A DNA stretch of 64,000 bases from CAZDXJ01 sp050303615 (GTDB lineage: Bacteria > Pseudomonadota > Gammaproteobacteria > Methylococcales > Methylomonadaceae): positions 1 to 64,000 of the forward strand of contig JBNLCC010000095.1 of the NCBI GenBank assembly GCA_050303615.1. Direction: 5' to 3'. This document shows, piece by piece, positions 43,080 to 52,111 of this stretch. Every line of letters starts with the position of its first letter. The first letter of the stretch is position 1. Under the pieces are notes generated by a model. The model was not told where the DNA came from. It searched no databases and worked only from the letters and a program-made list of their open reading frames with translations. The translations under genes were made by a program, and so were the position numbers.

Positions 43080-43909
43080 GGTGTTCGTAAAGCTCCAGTC
43101 AGGTCTGCGTCCAGTGAATCAACGCGTTTCCAGCCGTCCAAGCCGAGCATTTTTAATTGCTTTTCCCCGGTATGCGGCCCCATATCCTCGATGACTTTAA
43201 GCAACGGCATTTCCTCCTTTTCCTGCGCCTTAGTCACAGCGGCGATTAATTGGAAGGTTTTCTCACCGACAGCCAAGGTTTTTAATTGCGCGTGCTGCTT
43301 AGGATTGATCAGTGCCAACTTGTTGAAACTGTTTTCGGATGAAATCGCCGCGGTCGCGACGCCGAAACCTACCGCCATTAGTGCGTCGATGTCTTTCGGT
43401 ACGCTAAGCAGTTTGATATTGGTTATCAACTTCGCGTAATTGTCGCCGAGCATGTGCTGCAACTGGCTGCGCATGTAATCCTCGCTGCCGGCGCCGGCTA
43501 TGGTCGAGCCACTTAGCGCTGGTAAGTCGGCGGCGTCTTTGGCGGCAAGTATTTTGCGCTGCTGGACTTTGCCTTTACTGACGCCGACAAGTACTGCAGA
43601 CAGCTTCAGTTTGGCGTTTAACTGGCTATAATGCCAACTGGACAACAAGTATACGCCTTGCCCTTTATCGCTGAGCATTTTTTCGAAGGTATTTTGTTCG
43701 CTGAATGGTTGGAAGCTATACGCGCCCTGGCTGGACAGATAACTGTCGAATTCGGTTTTCAGCATGGCAAAATTGTCAATGTTGGTTTCGGGATTATAGA
43801 AATACACCGTTTGAGGAATACCAGCCCGGGGTGTCTGCACGGCCAGGACAGTAAACAGCACTGTCGCAGCAATATACCGTCGGAGTTGATTCGTATAGTG
43901 GCCTTTCAC
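43076..43909 (-). CDS. PhnD-like periplasmic binding protein (PBP2 fold)
   Basis: A 277-residue exported protein from GTG 43909. A signal peptide runs to about residue 29 ('TVLFTVLAVQTPRAG'). 'VYFYNPETNIDNFAMLKTEFDSYL' and the two-lobe pattern suggest the PhnD/phosphate-like PBP2 superfamily, although the family's phosphonate-binding residues are not evident. It lies between TonB receptor and single-module binding protein, so ligand capture after outer-membrane passage is a reasonable guess. Confidence 0.65.
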   Translation of the reverse strand: MKGHYTNQLRRYIAATVLFTVLAVQTPRAGIPQTVYFYNPETNIDNFAMLKTEFDSYLSSQGAYSFQPFSEQNTFEKMLSDKGQGVYLLSSWHYSQLNAKLKLSAVLVGVSKGKVQQRKILAAKDAADLPALSGSTIAGAGSEDYMRSQLQHMLGDNYAKLITNIKLLSVPKDIDALMAVGFGVATAAISSENSFNKLALINPKQHAQLKTLAVGEKTFQLIAAVTKAQEKEEMPLLKVIEDMGPHTGEKQLKMLGLDGWKRVDSLDADLTGALRTP

Positions 43910-43924
43910 GATGTCTTCCCGCGG

Positions 43925-45955
43925 TTAAAAGCGTAAGGTAACATGCCCATAATAAGCTCTTTCGGCTTGTTGATAATCTCCCGGAATGCTGGCCGGTGCC
44001 GGGTCGACATAATGTTGGTCGAGTAAATTGTAAACGCTGAAACTGACGTCGATATTATTGCCTATCAAATCGCGGCTTAACAGGGTCATATCCAGCAACG
44101 CATAGCTCGGCACGCTTGCGCGTGTATCACCGACGTCGCGGAGCGTTTTGCCTTTGACCAAAACATGCGTCAGAATGCTCCATTGCTGATGGAATGCCCA
44201 GTTCAGCAGGACGTTGGCGCGGGTTTCCGGTACGTCGGGAACGCGCATGCCGTTCTGTAGGGTATGCTGATAGACGACGTTGGCGGAAATGTATGAACCG
44301 GGAAACCACTCGCTAAAATCATACCTTCCTTCCACCTCGACGCCTTCCGACAATATGCTGCCGCTGTTCTCGTAACGCAGCGTGGTGGTTTCACCGGGTA
44401 CCTGGCTGATGACTTTGCCGATGTGCGTATGATAATAGGTGGCTTGTGTGCTGAGTCCGGGAACAGGCTTGGCAATGATGCCCGCTTCGAAAGTTTCCGC
44501 TTCTTCCGGGCTCAAGTTGGGATTACCGGCCAGAAAATCATTATTGAACAAATCCAGTTCGCCGAAGGACGGTGCCCTGTAAGCCGTTCCGTAGGAAAAC
44601 TTTAGCGAGTAATTGTTGATGAATTCCCAGTTGAAACCCATCCGCGGATTGAAGGTGCCGCCGAAATCGTTGTATTCGTCGTAGCGCGCACCGACCGTCA
44701 AACGCAAGTTTGGCAATACGTCCCAAACATCTTGCGCATATAGTCCCCAGCGCTGGCGGTCCCGATTTTTACTGAACGGCAGGCTCGGCTGAAGTTCGGT
44801 AGGGTCGCTGCCGGCCTCATCAACAAGGCCGTACTGGCTTTCGCTGGCGTAGGAAAAACCGGCGATGAGTATTTGCGTGTCGCTGATACGGTAATTGCCC
44901 TGCAATTCGCCGCCGGTGCGGGTATCGGTCGTCGCATTGCGGCTGAACGACGTCGGTGCGTTCTGCAGCACATTGTCGAAATGAAAACGGTCGTGAAAAA
45001 CTTGGGTTTCGATGTCGAAATCTTCGGTAACCGACCAGATTTTGCTCAACCGAATGAAATAATCGTCGTAATTCTGTCTGGTGCGGTCGCTAAGCGCATA
45101 GGCGGGGCCGATGAAGGCGCCCGTGCGTTTATGGATAAAACGGCCGTCGAGCTTGAATCCCTGATAACCGAGTTGCCATTCCAAATCATAACGGGTTTCG
45201 GTTAATTGGCTTTTGCCCGGCGCCAGCGAGTCCTCGCCCGCCAAACTCAGACTGTCCGCAGGCACGTCGGAACCGATGCCGTTGGTGTCGGCATAAATAA
45301 ATTGCACGGCGGCTTCTGCGGTGTTGTCGAATCTTTTGCCCCACGAGGCCCGGTATAGCTGGGTATCGAAACTGCCCCAGCCGGCAGATGCCTGAGCGCC
45401 GTTCAGGTCTTCGGGGCCCAGCGTGATGATATTGATCACCGCCAGGAACGCATTTGCGCCGTATAGTGCCGAACCGGGGCCGCGCACCACTTCGACGCGC
45501 TTGATGGTGTCAACCGGCAGGTCGTCGTATACCCAAGTGCTGCCGGCGTTTTGCAGGTTATGGTCAAGCGGGTGGCCGTTCAGCATGAACAGCACTTTTT
45601 CGGAGAATAAGGTTTTTACCCCGCGCACTTCGATTTCGCGGATGCCAAGATGCGATTGGGTGATGCCGATTCCAGGCACTATGCGCAGCACGTCCAGCAG
45701 GTTGCGTGCGCCGATATGGCGGATATCATCTTGGGTGATCACCGTTGTGGTGGCAACGGTTTTGTCGACGAGTTCTTCCAGCTTGGATGCGGTCACCACG
45801 ATTTGCCGCTCGGCGGCGAGAAACGCCAGCTCGTCTTCCAGGCTCGCTTCGGTGTCCGCAGCCAAAGCGTGTCCTCCGACCGCGAGAAAACAGGCCGGCA
45901 GCCGTAGTATGACCCGGCACAGACGCTCAACTGTTGAAAGCGGCGGTAAACTCAT
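43925..45955 (-). CDS. TonB-dependent outer-membrane receptor
   Basis: A 676-residue receptor: signal peptide (to about residue 33), a TonB-box-like 'QIVVTASKLEE', plug domain ('TTTVITQDDIRHIGARNLLDVL', 'RVEVVRGPGSALYGANAF'), and a 22-strand-type barrel ending 'YYGHVTLRF' with terminal Phe. It resembles the BtuB/colicin-I-receptor branch. Its start overlaps the CDPS-like gene by 29 bases. The ligand is unknown; a metal complex or small peptide is plausible from context. Confidence 0.94.
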   Translation of the reverse strand: MSLPPLSTVERLCRVILRLPACFLAVGGHALAADTEASLEDELAFLAAERQIVVTASKLEELVDKTVATTTVITQDDIRHIGARNLLDVLRIVPGIGITQSHLGIREIEVRGVKTLFSEKVLFMLNGHPLDHNLQNAGSTWVYDDLPVDTIKRVEVVRGPGSALYGANAFLAVINIITLGPEDLNGAQASAGWGSFDTQLYRASWGKRFDNTAEAAVQFIYADTNGIGSDVPADSLSLAGEDSLAPGKSQLTETRYDLEWQLGYQGFKLDGRFIHKRTGAFIGPAYALSDRTRQNYDDYFIRLSKIWSVTEDFDIETQVFHDRFHFDNVLQNAPTSFSRNATTDTRTGGELQGNYRISDTQILIAGFSYASESQYGLVDEAGSDPTELQPSLPFSKNRDRQRWGLYAQDVWDVLPNLRLTVGARYDEYNDFGGTFNPRMGFNWEFINNYSLKFSYGTAYRAPSFGELDLFNNDFLAGNPNLSPEEAETFEAGIIAKPVPGLSTQATYYHTHIGKVISQVPGETTTLRYENSGSILSEGVEVEGRYDFSEWFPGSYISANVVYQHTLQNGMRVPDVPETRANVLLNWAFHQQWSILTHVLVKGKTLRDVGDTRASVPSYALLDMTLLSRDLIGNNIDVSFSVYNLLDQHYVDPAPASIPGDYQQAERAYYGHVTLRF

Positions 45956-46745
45956 AGGATGTCTGGTCGGTTTTGAGCGAATGCTTGGAATTTTTTACGC
46001 TGGTCGGCGCATGCGTGCCGCGGCTGCCGGTAAAAATCACCTGAATGGTTTTGGCATATGCCGGTTTGTCGCCGCCAAGCCGAGTCCGTAATGCGGCAAA
46101 TTCCGGATGCCGGCGCAATGTGATGATCAGTGCTTGCATTTCATTAGGCGTAGCGGTATTAGTAGGGTAAATCAAGGTACGATGGTTTTCCCCGTCGACC
46201 TCGATACCAAACAGCAACAGCGGCAGTTCCTGAATGACATATTCGGATAACGCCAGGCAGCGCTGCTCTGTGATCGTTTTGCCGCTATGCCGGATAAAAC
46301 TTTCGGTCAAAGCCAGGATCGGTTTACGCAACAAGTCGTTGCATGCGAATTCCGCCCGCAATTCCGCCTGTCGGCGCGAGTATTTGGGGGTAAGGATTTC
46401 CTGCCAGCGTATCACCCGCACCCGCTCAGCTTGCTCGGTAGGGAAATGCGCCAATGCCTCCTGCCAGCGGGCAATTTGCCGGTCGGCGTCATGCTGCACT
46501 TTCTTGACACAGTTGCCGCTGCTGTAATGTTTGAACGCCCGGTAGTTGATGTAGGCGATTTCGTCGGCGATTAACAGCGGCAGTGAGGGAAACGGGCTTT
46601 GCAATGCCAGGTTCAACACCTGTACCGCTTTATCCAAAGGCGGCAGGCGGCTGCTGACGCTGATGCCGATAAACGGACGGGAGAGCAGCGAGGAAAATAA
46701 ATTACAGCGGACGGCGGTATCCTTCTCGGTCAAATAAACTTTCAT
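45927..46745 (-). CDS. tRNA-dependent cyclodipeptide synthase-like protein
   Basis: A 272-residue protein; ATG 46745 overlaps the STAS stop (ATGA). It shows the CDPS pattern: 'PFIGISVSS' places Ser29 like the acyl-accepting Ser37 of AlbC in 'GIS'. 'SEYVIQELPLLLFG' aligns Tyr169 and Glu173 with AlbC Tyr178/Glu182, and Tyr193 in 'LIYPTNT' keeps the exact 24-residue distance of AlbC Tyr202. A basic helix region ('RQAELRAEF') could hold tRNA. Members use two aminoacyl-tRNAs to make cyclic dipeptides. Identity outside the motifs looks low, so the activity is inferred. No tailoring oxidase or methyltransferase is adjacent; TonB receptor, STAS and NCS2 permease are. Confidence 0.7.
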   Translation of the reverse strand: MKVYLTEKDTAVRCNLFSSLLSRPFIGISVSSRLPPLDKAVQVLNLALQSPFPSLPLLIADEIAYINYRAFKHYSSGNCVKKVQHDADRQIARWQEALAHFPTEQAERVRVIRWQEILTPKYSRRQAELRAEFACNDLLRKPILALTESFIRHSGKTITEQRCLALSEYVIQELPLLLFGIEVDGENHRTLIYPTNTATPNEMQALIITLRRHPEFAALRTRLGGDKPAYAKTIQVIFTGSRGTHAPTSVKNSKHSLKTDQTSYEFTAAFNS

Positions 46746-47074
46746 GCCGTCAATGCGTCCTGTAAGTTTGCGGTAATGGTGAATAATTTGCTGAAACCGC
46801 TGATGTCGAATACGTCGCGCAAAGTACTGTTCAACGCGCACAGGCGCAATTTGCCGTCAACGCTGTTCAGTCGCTTGGCGACCAGTAGAAATACCCTTAA
46901 TGCGGCGCTGCTGATGTAATCGACCGCACTAAAATCGAAAATAAACTGCTTTTCGCCGCTGTCTATCCACTGGAGGCATTGTTGCTCCAAATCTTTTGCA
47001 GCGGCGGCATCGATGCGGCCGGCTAAATGCACAATGAACATGCCTTGTTGATGCGTTGTTGAAGTTGTCAGCAT
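46742..47074 (-). CDS. STAS-domain anti-sigma factor antagonist
   Basis: A 110-residue single STAS domain. 'FIVHLAGRIDAAAAKDLEQQ' and the switch segment 'AVDYISSAALRVFLLVAKRL' with SSA serines are clear. GGGGGAG precedes the ATG by a suitable gap. It would be phosphorylated by the RsbW-like kinase and dephosphorylated by the SpoIIE protein. It is translationally coupled to the CDPS-like gene. Confidence 0.92.
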   Translation of the reverse strand: MLTTSTTHQQGMFIVHLAGRIDAAAAKDLEQQCLQWIDSGEKQFIFDFSAVDYISSAALRVFLLVAKRLNSVDGKLRLCALNSTLRDVFDISGFSKLFTITANLQDALTA

Positions 47075-47107
47075 GGCGTTTTTCTCCCCCTGTCTCTATC
47101 GCTTAAG

Positions 47108-48832
47108 TTAATCGTTAAATACTAGCCGTACTTCGCAATATTCGCCATTGCGGCGGATTCGCACCCGGTCCGCCAAGCAATGCAATAGATAGCCGGCCAT
47201 TTGCAGCACGGCGTCCTGACCGGCAAGCATGTCTTCATGGCTGGGAGGGTGTGTTGCCAGTGGTAACAGCTCGCCTCGGTAATCCAATACGACCGTAAAA
47301 GTATACTCGTTAAAGACCGTTTGCAGGACAATTTTGTCGTCTGACGCATTGGCTTGCTTCAATAAGCCGTGATCGGTGAGGATTTCGAATGCCTGCCAGG
47401 TCGCGAATTCGGCGCGTCTGACCACTTCCGGCCGTGCACCCCAGGATTTCCCCTGTTCTTCCAAAAAGGCGGCAACGTTGTCTAAAGAACTGTGCAAAGC
47501 ATCAAAAGAGCGGCGATTGCGGGTATGGCTGTTGATCTGGAATAGCGCCGACAACACCACTGCCGTGAAGACGCCGAGGCTGACATTGGAAAACAGCAGC
47601 ATTTTAAAAGTGTCGGCGGGCAATTGCTGTAGCGGGGCGCGAAACTGATCGTAGCTGATGCCTAAAATTAACGCAATGCCCAGCGCCAGGATTTTGCGGT
47701 TATCGAGTAATCGCGAGGCGATTACTTGCAAACCGGACAAGGTGGTAAACGAGGCCAGGAAAATCAGCGCCGCTCCCATCACCGGCAAGGGGAGAATTTG
47801 CCAGAAAACCATGGCTTTCGGCATGAAAGCGATTACCACCATGAGCGCACCCAGCCAATAAGCGAGATAGCGGCTGCTGCAGCCGGTTGAGGCGGCCAGG
47901 CTGACCGCTCCGCCACTGGAAGTCAACGGGATGCCGTTGAGGAATGAATTCAGCACGTTGGTCAGACCTTCCGCCATGACGCCGCGATTGACCGATTGTA
48001 AATCAGGGCGTTTCCAATCGGCGTCGTTGAATCGCTGCGCAGCCGCCAAGGCGCCGAAACTGTTTAGCGCCAGGAACATGCCTATGACGGTCGCCGGCAA
48101 TAGCGCCTGGATATCAAGACTCCAGCCGATATGCAGAGGCCGCGGCAGGTAAAACCAGGAGGCGCCATGAAAAGCTTCCCAATCGGCAGCCGGTATCGCA
48201 TCTAAAAAATAACCGGTGGCAAAACCGATCATCAAGCCGAGAAAGGCCGAAAACAATCTTAGTTGCCCCGAAAACCAAACGTTGAATACGATCATCGCGG
48301 CCAAGGTGATAAAGCACAACAGCCACTGCTGCGACGGTGTTGTAGCGTCCGTTTCGCCGTTCACTACCAGGTTAATGCCGTAAAAACCCAAACCCAAACC
48401 TATCAACAGCACCGCAAGGCCGGCCACCTGGACTGTAAACACGCTTCTTAAACGCTGAAACAGTGTGGCAAAAGCCATTTGCGCCAAACCCACGACTGCG
48501 ATCATGCCGAATACCGCGCTTAGGCCGCTGCTGATTTTAGCAAACATTAAGCCGGAAAAGGTGGCGGTCGTTGCCTGTACCGGGCAAAAAAATCCTGAGC
48601 CGATGCCGAATTTGCCGAGTGCCTGCAGGATGACGCCAAGTGCCGAGGCGAACAACGTCGCCGAGATCAAGCGCAGTGACTGTTGCGGATCGAGTCCGAA
48701 TTCCCGAGCAAACAACGGCGATATGGCCAGATATACACCTAAAAAAGCCATTTGTTGCAGAGCGAGAATTAACAATATTTGGATCGGCGGTTTTTCGTCG
48801 GTGCCGTAGATAATGTTCTCTGGCTTGCGCAT
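47108..48832 (-). CDS. NCS2-type nucleobase permease fused to C-terminal cytosolic domain
   Basis: A 574-residue protein. The first about 430 residues form a 12-14-helix NCS2 (xanthine/uracil) permease: 'GSGFFCPVQATTATFSGLMFA', 'ALNSFGALAAAQRF', and 'SSGGAVSLAASTGCSSRYLA' corresponding to the signature loop. The last about 140 residues ('LHSSLDNVAAFLEEQGKSWG', 'AEFATWQAFEILTDHGLL') are cytosolic and look like a degenerate GHKL/anti-sigma-type fold; the nucleotide motifs are not intact. Usual NCS2 length is about 430-480. The substrate is unknown. Confidence 0.75.
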   Translation of the reverse strand: MRKPENIIYGTDEKPPIQILLILALQQMAFLGVYLAISPLFAREFGLDPQQSLRLISATLFASALGVILQALGKFGIGSGFFCPVQATTATFSGLMFAKISSGLSAVFGMIAVVGLAQMAFATLFQRLRSVFTVQVAGLAVLLIGLGLGFYGINLVVNGETDATTPSQQWLLCFITLAAMIVFNVWFSGQLRLFSAFLGLMIGFATGYFLDAIPAADWEAFHGASWFYLPRPLHIGWSLDIQALLPATVIGMFLALNSFGALAAAQRFNDADWKRPDLQSVNRGVMAEGLTNVLNSFLNGIPLTSSGGAVSLAASTGCSSRYLAYWLGALMVVIAFMPKAMVFWQILPLPVMGAALIFLASFTTLSGLQVIASRLLDNRKILALGIALILGISYDQFRAPLQQLPADTFKMLLFSNVSLGVFTAVVLSALFQINSHTRNRRSFDALHSSLDNVAAFLEEQGKSWGARPEVVRRAEFATWQAFEILTDHGLLKQANASDDKIVLQTVFNEYTFTVVLDYRGELLPLATHPPSHEDMLAGQDAVLQMAGYLLHCLADRVRIRRNGEYCEVRLVFND

Positions 48833-48850
48833 GCGGGAAAGACCGAGAGG

Positions 48851-49552
48851 TTAGTCGACTATAGGCAAAAACGTTGAATTATCGGCATCGGTAGTCCATA
48901 AATCGCCGCTTTCCAAATCGAACCACCAGCCGTGCAGACTAAGCGAAGCGTTATCCAGCCGTTGTTTGATCCACGGGTAGCTGCGCAAATGATCCAGTGA
49001 GCCGCGAATCGCGGCACGTTCGACCAAATGCTGGTGTTCGCATAGTTTATCCAGATCGATCTCGCGCACGTCGGTGCCTTGCGTGTCTTCGGCCGTGCCG
49101 AGTTGATCGATGACGTAGCGGTAGCAGCCGTCCAGGGCGAGGGATACCCAGGCGCCGATAAAATCGCGTTGCGGCTTTTGGCCGCCTAACGAACTCAGCA
49201 TGGCTTTAATGCCGCCGCAATGAGCGTGTCCCAATACGATAATATGCTCGACGGCCAAATCGCGCACTGCATACTCGATCGCCGATCGCACCCCGTCCTG
49301 TTTATCGGCGAGGCTATAAGGAGGGACGAGATTGGCAACGTTGCGCAGCACAAATAATTCACCGGGTGCGGCAGCGGTCAAAATGGCGGGATCGACGCGC
49401 GAATCGCTACAGGCTATGAACAAAACTTTCGGATGCTGGCCGTGATCGACCAGATCTTGCATACCGCTCGGGTCGAGTTCATAGTAGCGTTGCTGAAAAT
49501 TTTTGATGCCGGCTAATAGCTTATTCAAAACAGGTTGGTCGAGTGTTTGCAT
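48851..49552 (-). CDS. can: Beta-class carbonic anhydrase
   Basis: A 233-residue zinc enzyme interconverting CO2 and bicarbonate. Zinc ligands are visible: Cys and Asp in 'IACSDSRVDP', His and Cys in 'LGHAHCGGIKA'. ATG 49552 begins 'MQTLDQPVLNKLLAG', the usual N-terminus; 13 upstream in-frame codons are excluded. It ends 18 bases before the permease gene on the same strand, so it may be the operon's first gene. A bicarbonate link to the permease is speculation. Confidence 0.93.
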   Translation of the reverse strand: MQTLDQPVLNKLLAGIKNFQQRYYELDPSGMQDLVDHGQHPKVLFIACSDSRVDPAILTAAAPGELFVLRNVANLVPPYSLADKQDGVRSAIEYAVRDLAVEHIIVLGHAHCGGIKAMLSSLGGQKPQRDFIGAWVSLALDGCYRYVIDQLGTAEDTQGTDVREIDLDKLCEHQHLVERAAIRGSLDHLRSYPWIKQRLDNASLSLHGWWFDLESGDLWTTDADNSTFLPIVD

Positions 49553-49558
49553 TGCGGT

Positions 49559-49587
49559 TCCGGAAATATACTGTCCGGAAATTATAT
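49559..49587 (-). promoter_or_regulatory. Tandem ATTTCCGGA repeat before the carbonic anhydrase gene
   Basis: ATTTCCGGA occurs twice on the minus strand, with starts 15 bases apart, immediately upstream of ATG 49552. It could be an operator or mRNA-level site. It is close to the start codon, and no ribosome site is obvious otherwise. Confidence 0.2.
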
Positions 49588-50092
49588 ACATGCAGCACTG
49601 ATAAGTAAAAAAATAGGGTTGGTAGGGTCAGACTCGATGAGTTATCAAACCGATGCGTTTTTACCCGCTTTGACCCGGCTGTGCTGTTCAGATATCGGGT
49701 TTATTAGACTTGTACCGACCAGTCGAAGCGCAAAGAGCACCAACGCTACGATTAACAGCGGGTTTGTCCGGGGTTCGGCTTGAATCCGGTTGGCATTGAT
49801 CATTCTCGGACTGTAAGGTGCGCGTCCGGTAGCGGCGAAGGACTCTTTGGTTTGCGCCCGGGTGTGGTTTGAATGCGGCGACACGATGAGCCGAACCGTG
49901 TTTAAACGACGGCAACACCTCCGGCAGCCATGGTTCCTTTTGCGTTTGGCCGGTTTGCCTCTGTGACGAGCTCGGGCCCGTAGCGTTTTTTCAAAGTGAC
50001 GGCTTTTTGTTCATTGCGCTTCCTATATCTATTGTGTTTACAATAAAGCAATTTTCCGTTAACCCGCGCCCCGTTTTGGAGGCTATTTCTCC
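49588..50092. other. Gene-poor divergent intergenic region
   Basis: About 500 bases between can and the MFS-like gene. Minus-strand frames encode 'KKRYGPELVTEANRPNAKG' and 'TNPLLIVALVLFALRLVG' but lack starts with ribosome sites; they may be relics. No RNA gene or repeat was recognised. Confidence 0.4.
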
Positions 50093-51769
50093 ATGTCAAA
50101 ACAACAAGCTTCAAAGCATCATAATGAATTTTCCTGCAATCGTTTGATGAAATATTGGCGGAATTGGCTGGATCGTAATATTTACGATCTGGCACGGCAG
50201 ATGCGGCTGAGTTATGTGCCGCCGCTGATGGTTTATCTGGCGGCGGGCGTGTCCGGATTGACCGGCATTGTTGGTACTTTTTTTGTTAAGGAATATCTCG
50301 GACTGTCGGCCGAATTTCTGGCGGCTTTGGGCTTTTGGGTAATGTTGCCCTGGGCTATGAAGATGCCGCTGGGCCACCTGGTCGATTTGCTTTGGCACCA
50401 AAAGGCCAAGTTTATTTATCTGGGTGCGGTGTTGATCGCAGCCAGCCTGTTGATTATGTCTAACTTATTGTCGGATCCTGCCTATATGGCGGGACTGATG
50501 CCGTTGGAGCATTGGTATGTATTGGCTGCGATGCTCGCGCCGATCGGCTACGTGGTGCAGGATACCGTTGCCGATGCGATGACCGTGGAAGCCGTGCCGC
50601 GCTTCGATGCGCAGGGTTCGCCGATTGCTCAAGATAAAATTATGCTTTCCCATACTACGATGCAGACCTTGGGCCGGGTCGCGATTATCGGCGGCACATT
50701 GCTGGTGGCTGCGGCCAATGTGTACCTGTTCAGCGGTGTGGAGAGCATGAGCGTGATAGAAAAAAAAGCGGTTTATTTGAGCATTTACCATTGGGCATTG
50801 CTGATTCCCGTGATTTCGGTGCTCGGCGTTGCGCTTTCATCTTACCTTAGGTCCCAGGAGGAATGGCGGCTTGCGGCGTTAGGTTATGAATTTGAGGAAA
50901 TCGAGCGATTATTGAACAGGCCGGAAAAGGAATTGTCCGAAATCAACTGGTGGATATTGGGCGGGGGGCTCGGCTTCGTGATGTTTGCGGTGGCGATGGG
51001 GTTGGCGGACATTCCCAACAACGAGGAGATTGTTTTTTCCGGCTCGCTGTCAATCGTGCTGTTTCTGATCTGGCGGCTGACGCGCGAACTTGCTACCGGC
51101 GAGCGTAAACAATTGTTCGGTATCGCTTTGGTAATTTTTGCTTTCCGCGCGGTTCCGATGCCAGGGGCGGGCGAGACCTGGTGGATGATTGACGAGCTGG
51201 GATTCGACCAGCAGTTTTTGTCCAAGCTCTATTTGATCACTAGTTCGCTGACTCTGTTCGGCATGTTTATTTTTCGGCGGTTTATGGCCGAACGTCCGAT
51301 CACTTATATTATCGCCGCGCTGACGATTGCCTTTACCGTGCTTTATTTGCCGAATATCGCGCTGTACTACGGCGTTCACGAATGGACCGGGGCTCATACC
51401 GGTGGCGTGGTGGACGCCCGCTTTATTGCGATGCTCGATACCGCACTGGAGTCGCCTTTGGGGCAGATTGCAATGATTCCCATGTTGGCCTGGATCGCCA
51501 ACTCCGCCCCGGAGCGGCTAAAGGCGACATTTTTTGCGGTCATGGCGGCGTTTGTCAATTTGGCGCTGTCTCTTTCGCAGTTGCTGACCAAACTGCTCAA
51601 CAAGTCGTTCCTGATTACGCGGGAAGTGAAGAATGCAGTTACCGGCGAGGTGATTGTGCCGGCCGATTACAGCCAATTGGGAGAACTGATGATGATTGTG
51701 ATGCTGATTGGCTTTGTTCTGCCGATGACAGTTATTTATATCGCCAAACGCACTTTTTTGGCTCAATAA
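50093..51769 (+). CDS. MFS-type membrane transporter (BT1/folate-biopterin-like)
   Basis: A 558-residue, roughly 12-helix transporter. TTGGAGG lies ten bases before ATG. The N-terminal 'LSYVPPLMVYLAAGVSGLTGIVG' with 'PWAMKMPLGHLVDLLWHQ' recalls the reorientation loop of BT1-family or AmpG-like carriers. Long cytosolic stretch near 255-285 ('EFEEIERLLNRPEKELSE'). The substrate is not predictable. A stem-loop follows the gene. Confidence 0.75.
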   Translation: MSKQQASKHHNEFSCNRLMKYWRNWLDRNIYDLARQMRLSYVPPLMVYLAAGVSGLTGIVGTFFVKEYLGLSAEFLAALGFWVMLPWAMKMPLGHLVDLLWHQKAKFIYLGAVLIAASLLIMSNLLSDPAYMAGLMPLEHWYVLAAMLAPIGYVVQDTVADAMTVEAVPRFDAQGSPIAQDKIMLSHTTMQTLGRVAIIGGTLLVAAANVYLFSGVESMSVIEKKAVYLSIYHWALLIPVISVLGVALSSYLRSQEEWRLAALGYEFEEIERLLNRPEKELSEINWWILGGGLGFVMFAVAMGLADIPNNEEIVFSGSLSIVLFLIWRLTRELATGERKQLFGIALVIFAFRAVPMPGAGETWWMIDELGFDQQFLSKLYLITSSLTLFGMFIFRRFMAERPITYIIAALTIAFTVLYLPNIALYYGVHEWTGAHTGGVVDARFIAMLDTALESPLGQIAMIPMLAWIANSAPERLKATFFAVMAAFVNLALSLSQLLTKLLNKSFLITREVKNAVTGEVIVPADYSQLGELMMIVMLIGFVLPMTVIYIAKRTFLAQ

Positions 51770-51788
51770 AGTAACGCATCAGCATACT

Positions 51789-51810
51789 CCGCGGCAAACG
51801 GGTGCCGCGG
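51789..51810 (+). terminator. Hairpin after the MFS-like gene
   Basis: A perfect 8-base stem CCGCGGCA/TGCCGCGG with six-base loop, 20 bases after the stop codon; only a short T run follows (ATTTTA). A second hairpin, AAGGGCAT-GG-ATGCCCTT, lies at 51993-52010. Otherwise the 51770-52111 gap is empty. Confidence 0.5.
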
Positions 51811-52111
51811 CATGCCCCATTTTATAGCCCCTGTGAAAAGTAATGGTGCAAACCGGGCACGGAAATTCGTTGATCACGCCCTCCCCTGATTAATTGCGGT
51901 TTTGCCCCGTGGCACAGTTTAAAAACCGGTTTGCGCCTATCTTACTTGAAATCGTGATTCTTGGCATTAAATATGCCTTGTATTATAAGTGCAAGGGCAT
52001 GGATGCCCTTTCCAATTCGAGTCATGGACGTTTTGTATCAAGTTATTACTGACCATACAAGGGCAACTAATACTTCGCTAAAGATTTTCTTTTTTCATAG
52101 TAAGGTGCATT

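Noticed and set aside
49645..49884. 79-codon minus-strand frame with one hydrophobic segment
   Set aside because: No ribosome site, repetitive out-of-frame alternatives, no recognisable family.
49902..50195. 97-codon minus-strand frame ending 'AKGTMAAGGVAVV'
   Set aside because: The tail looks protein-like but there is no in-frame start near it, and the frame overlaps the start of the MFS-like gene.
51993..52010. AAGGGCAT/ATGCCCTT hairpin as a terminator
   Set aside because: No T run follows on either strand.
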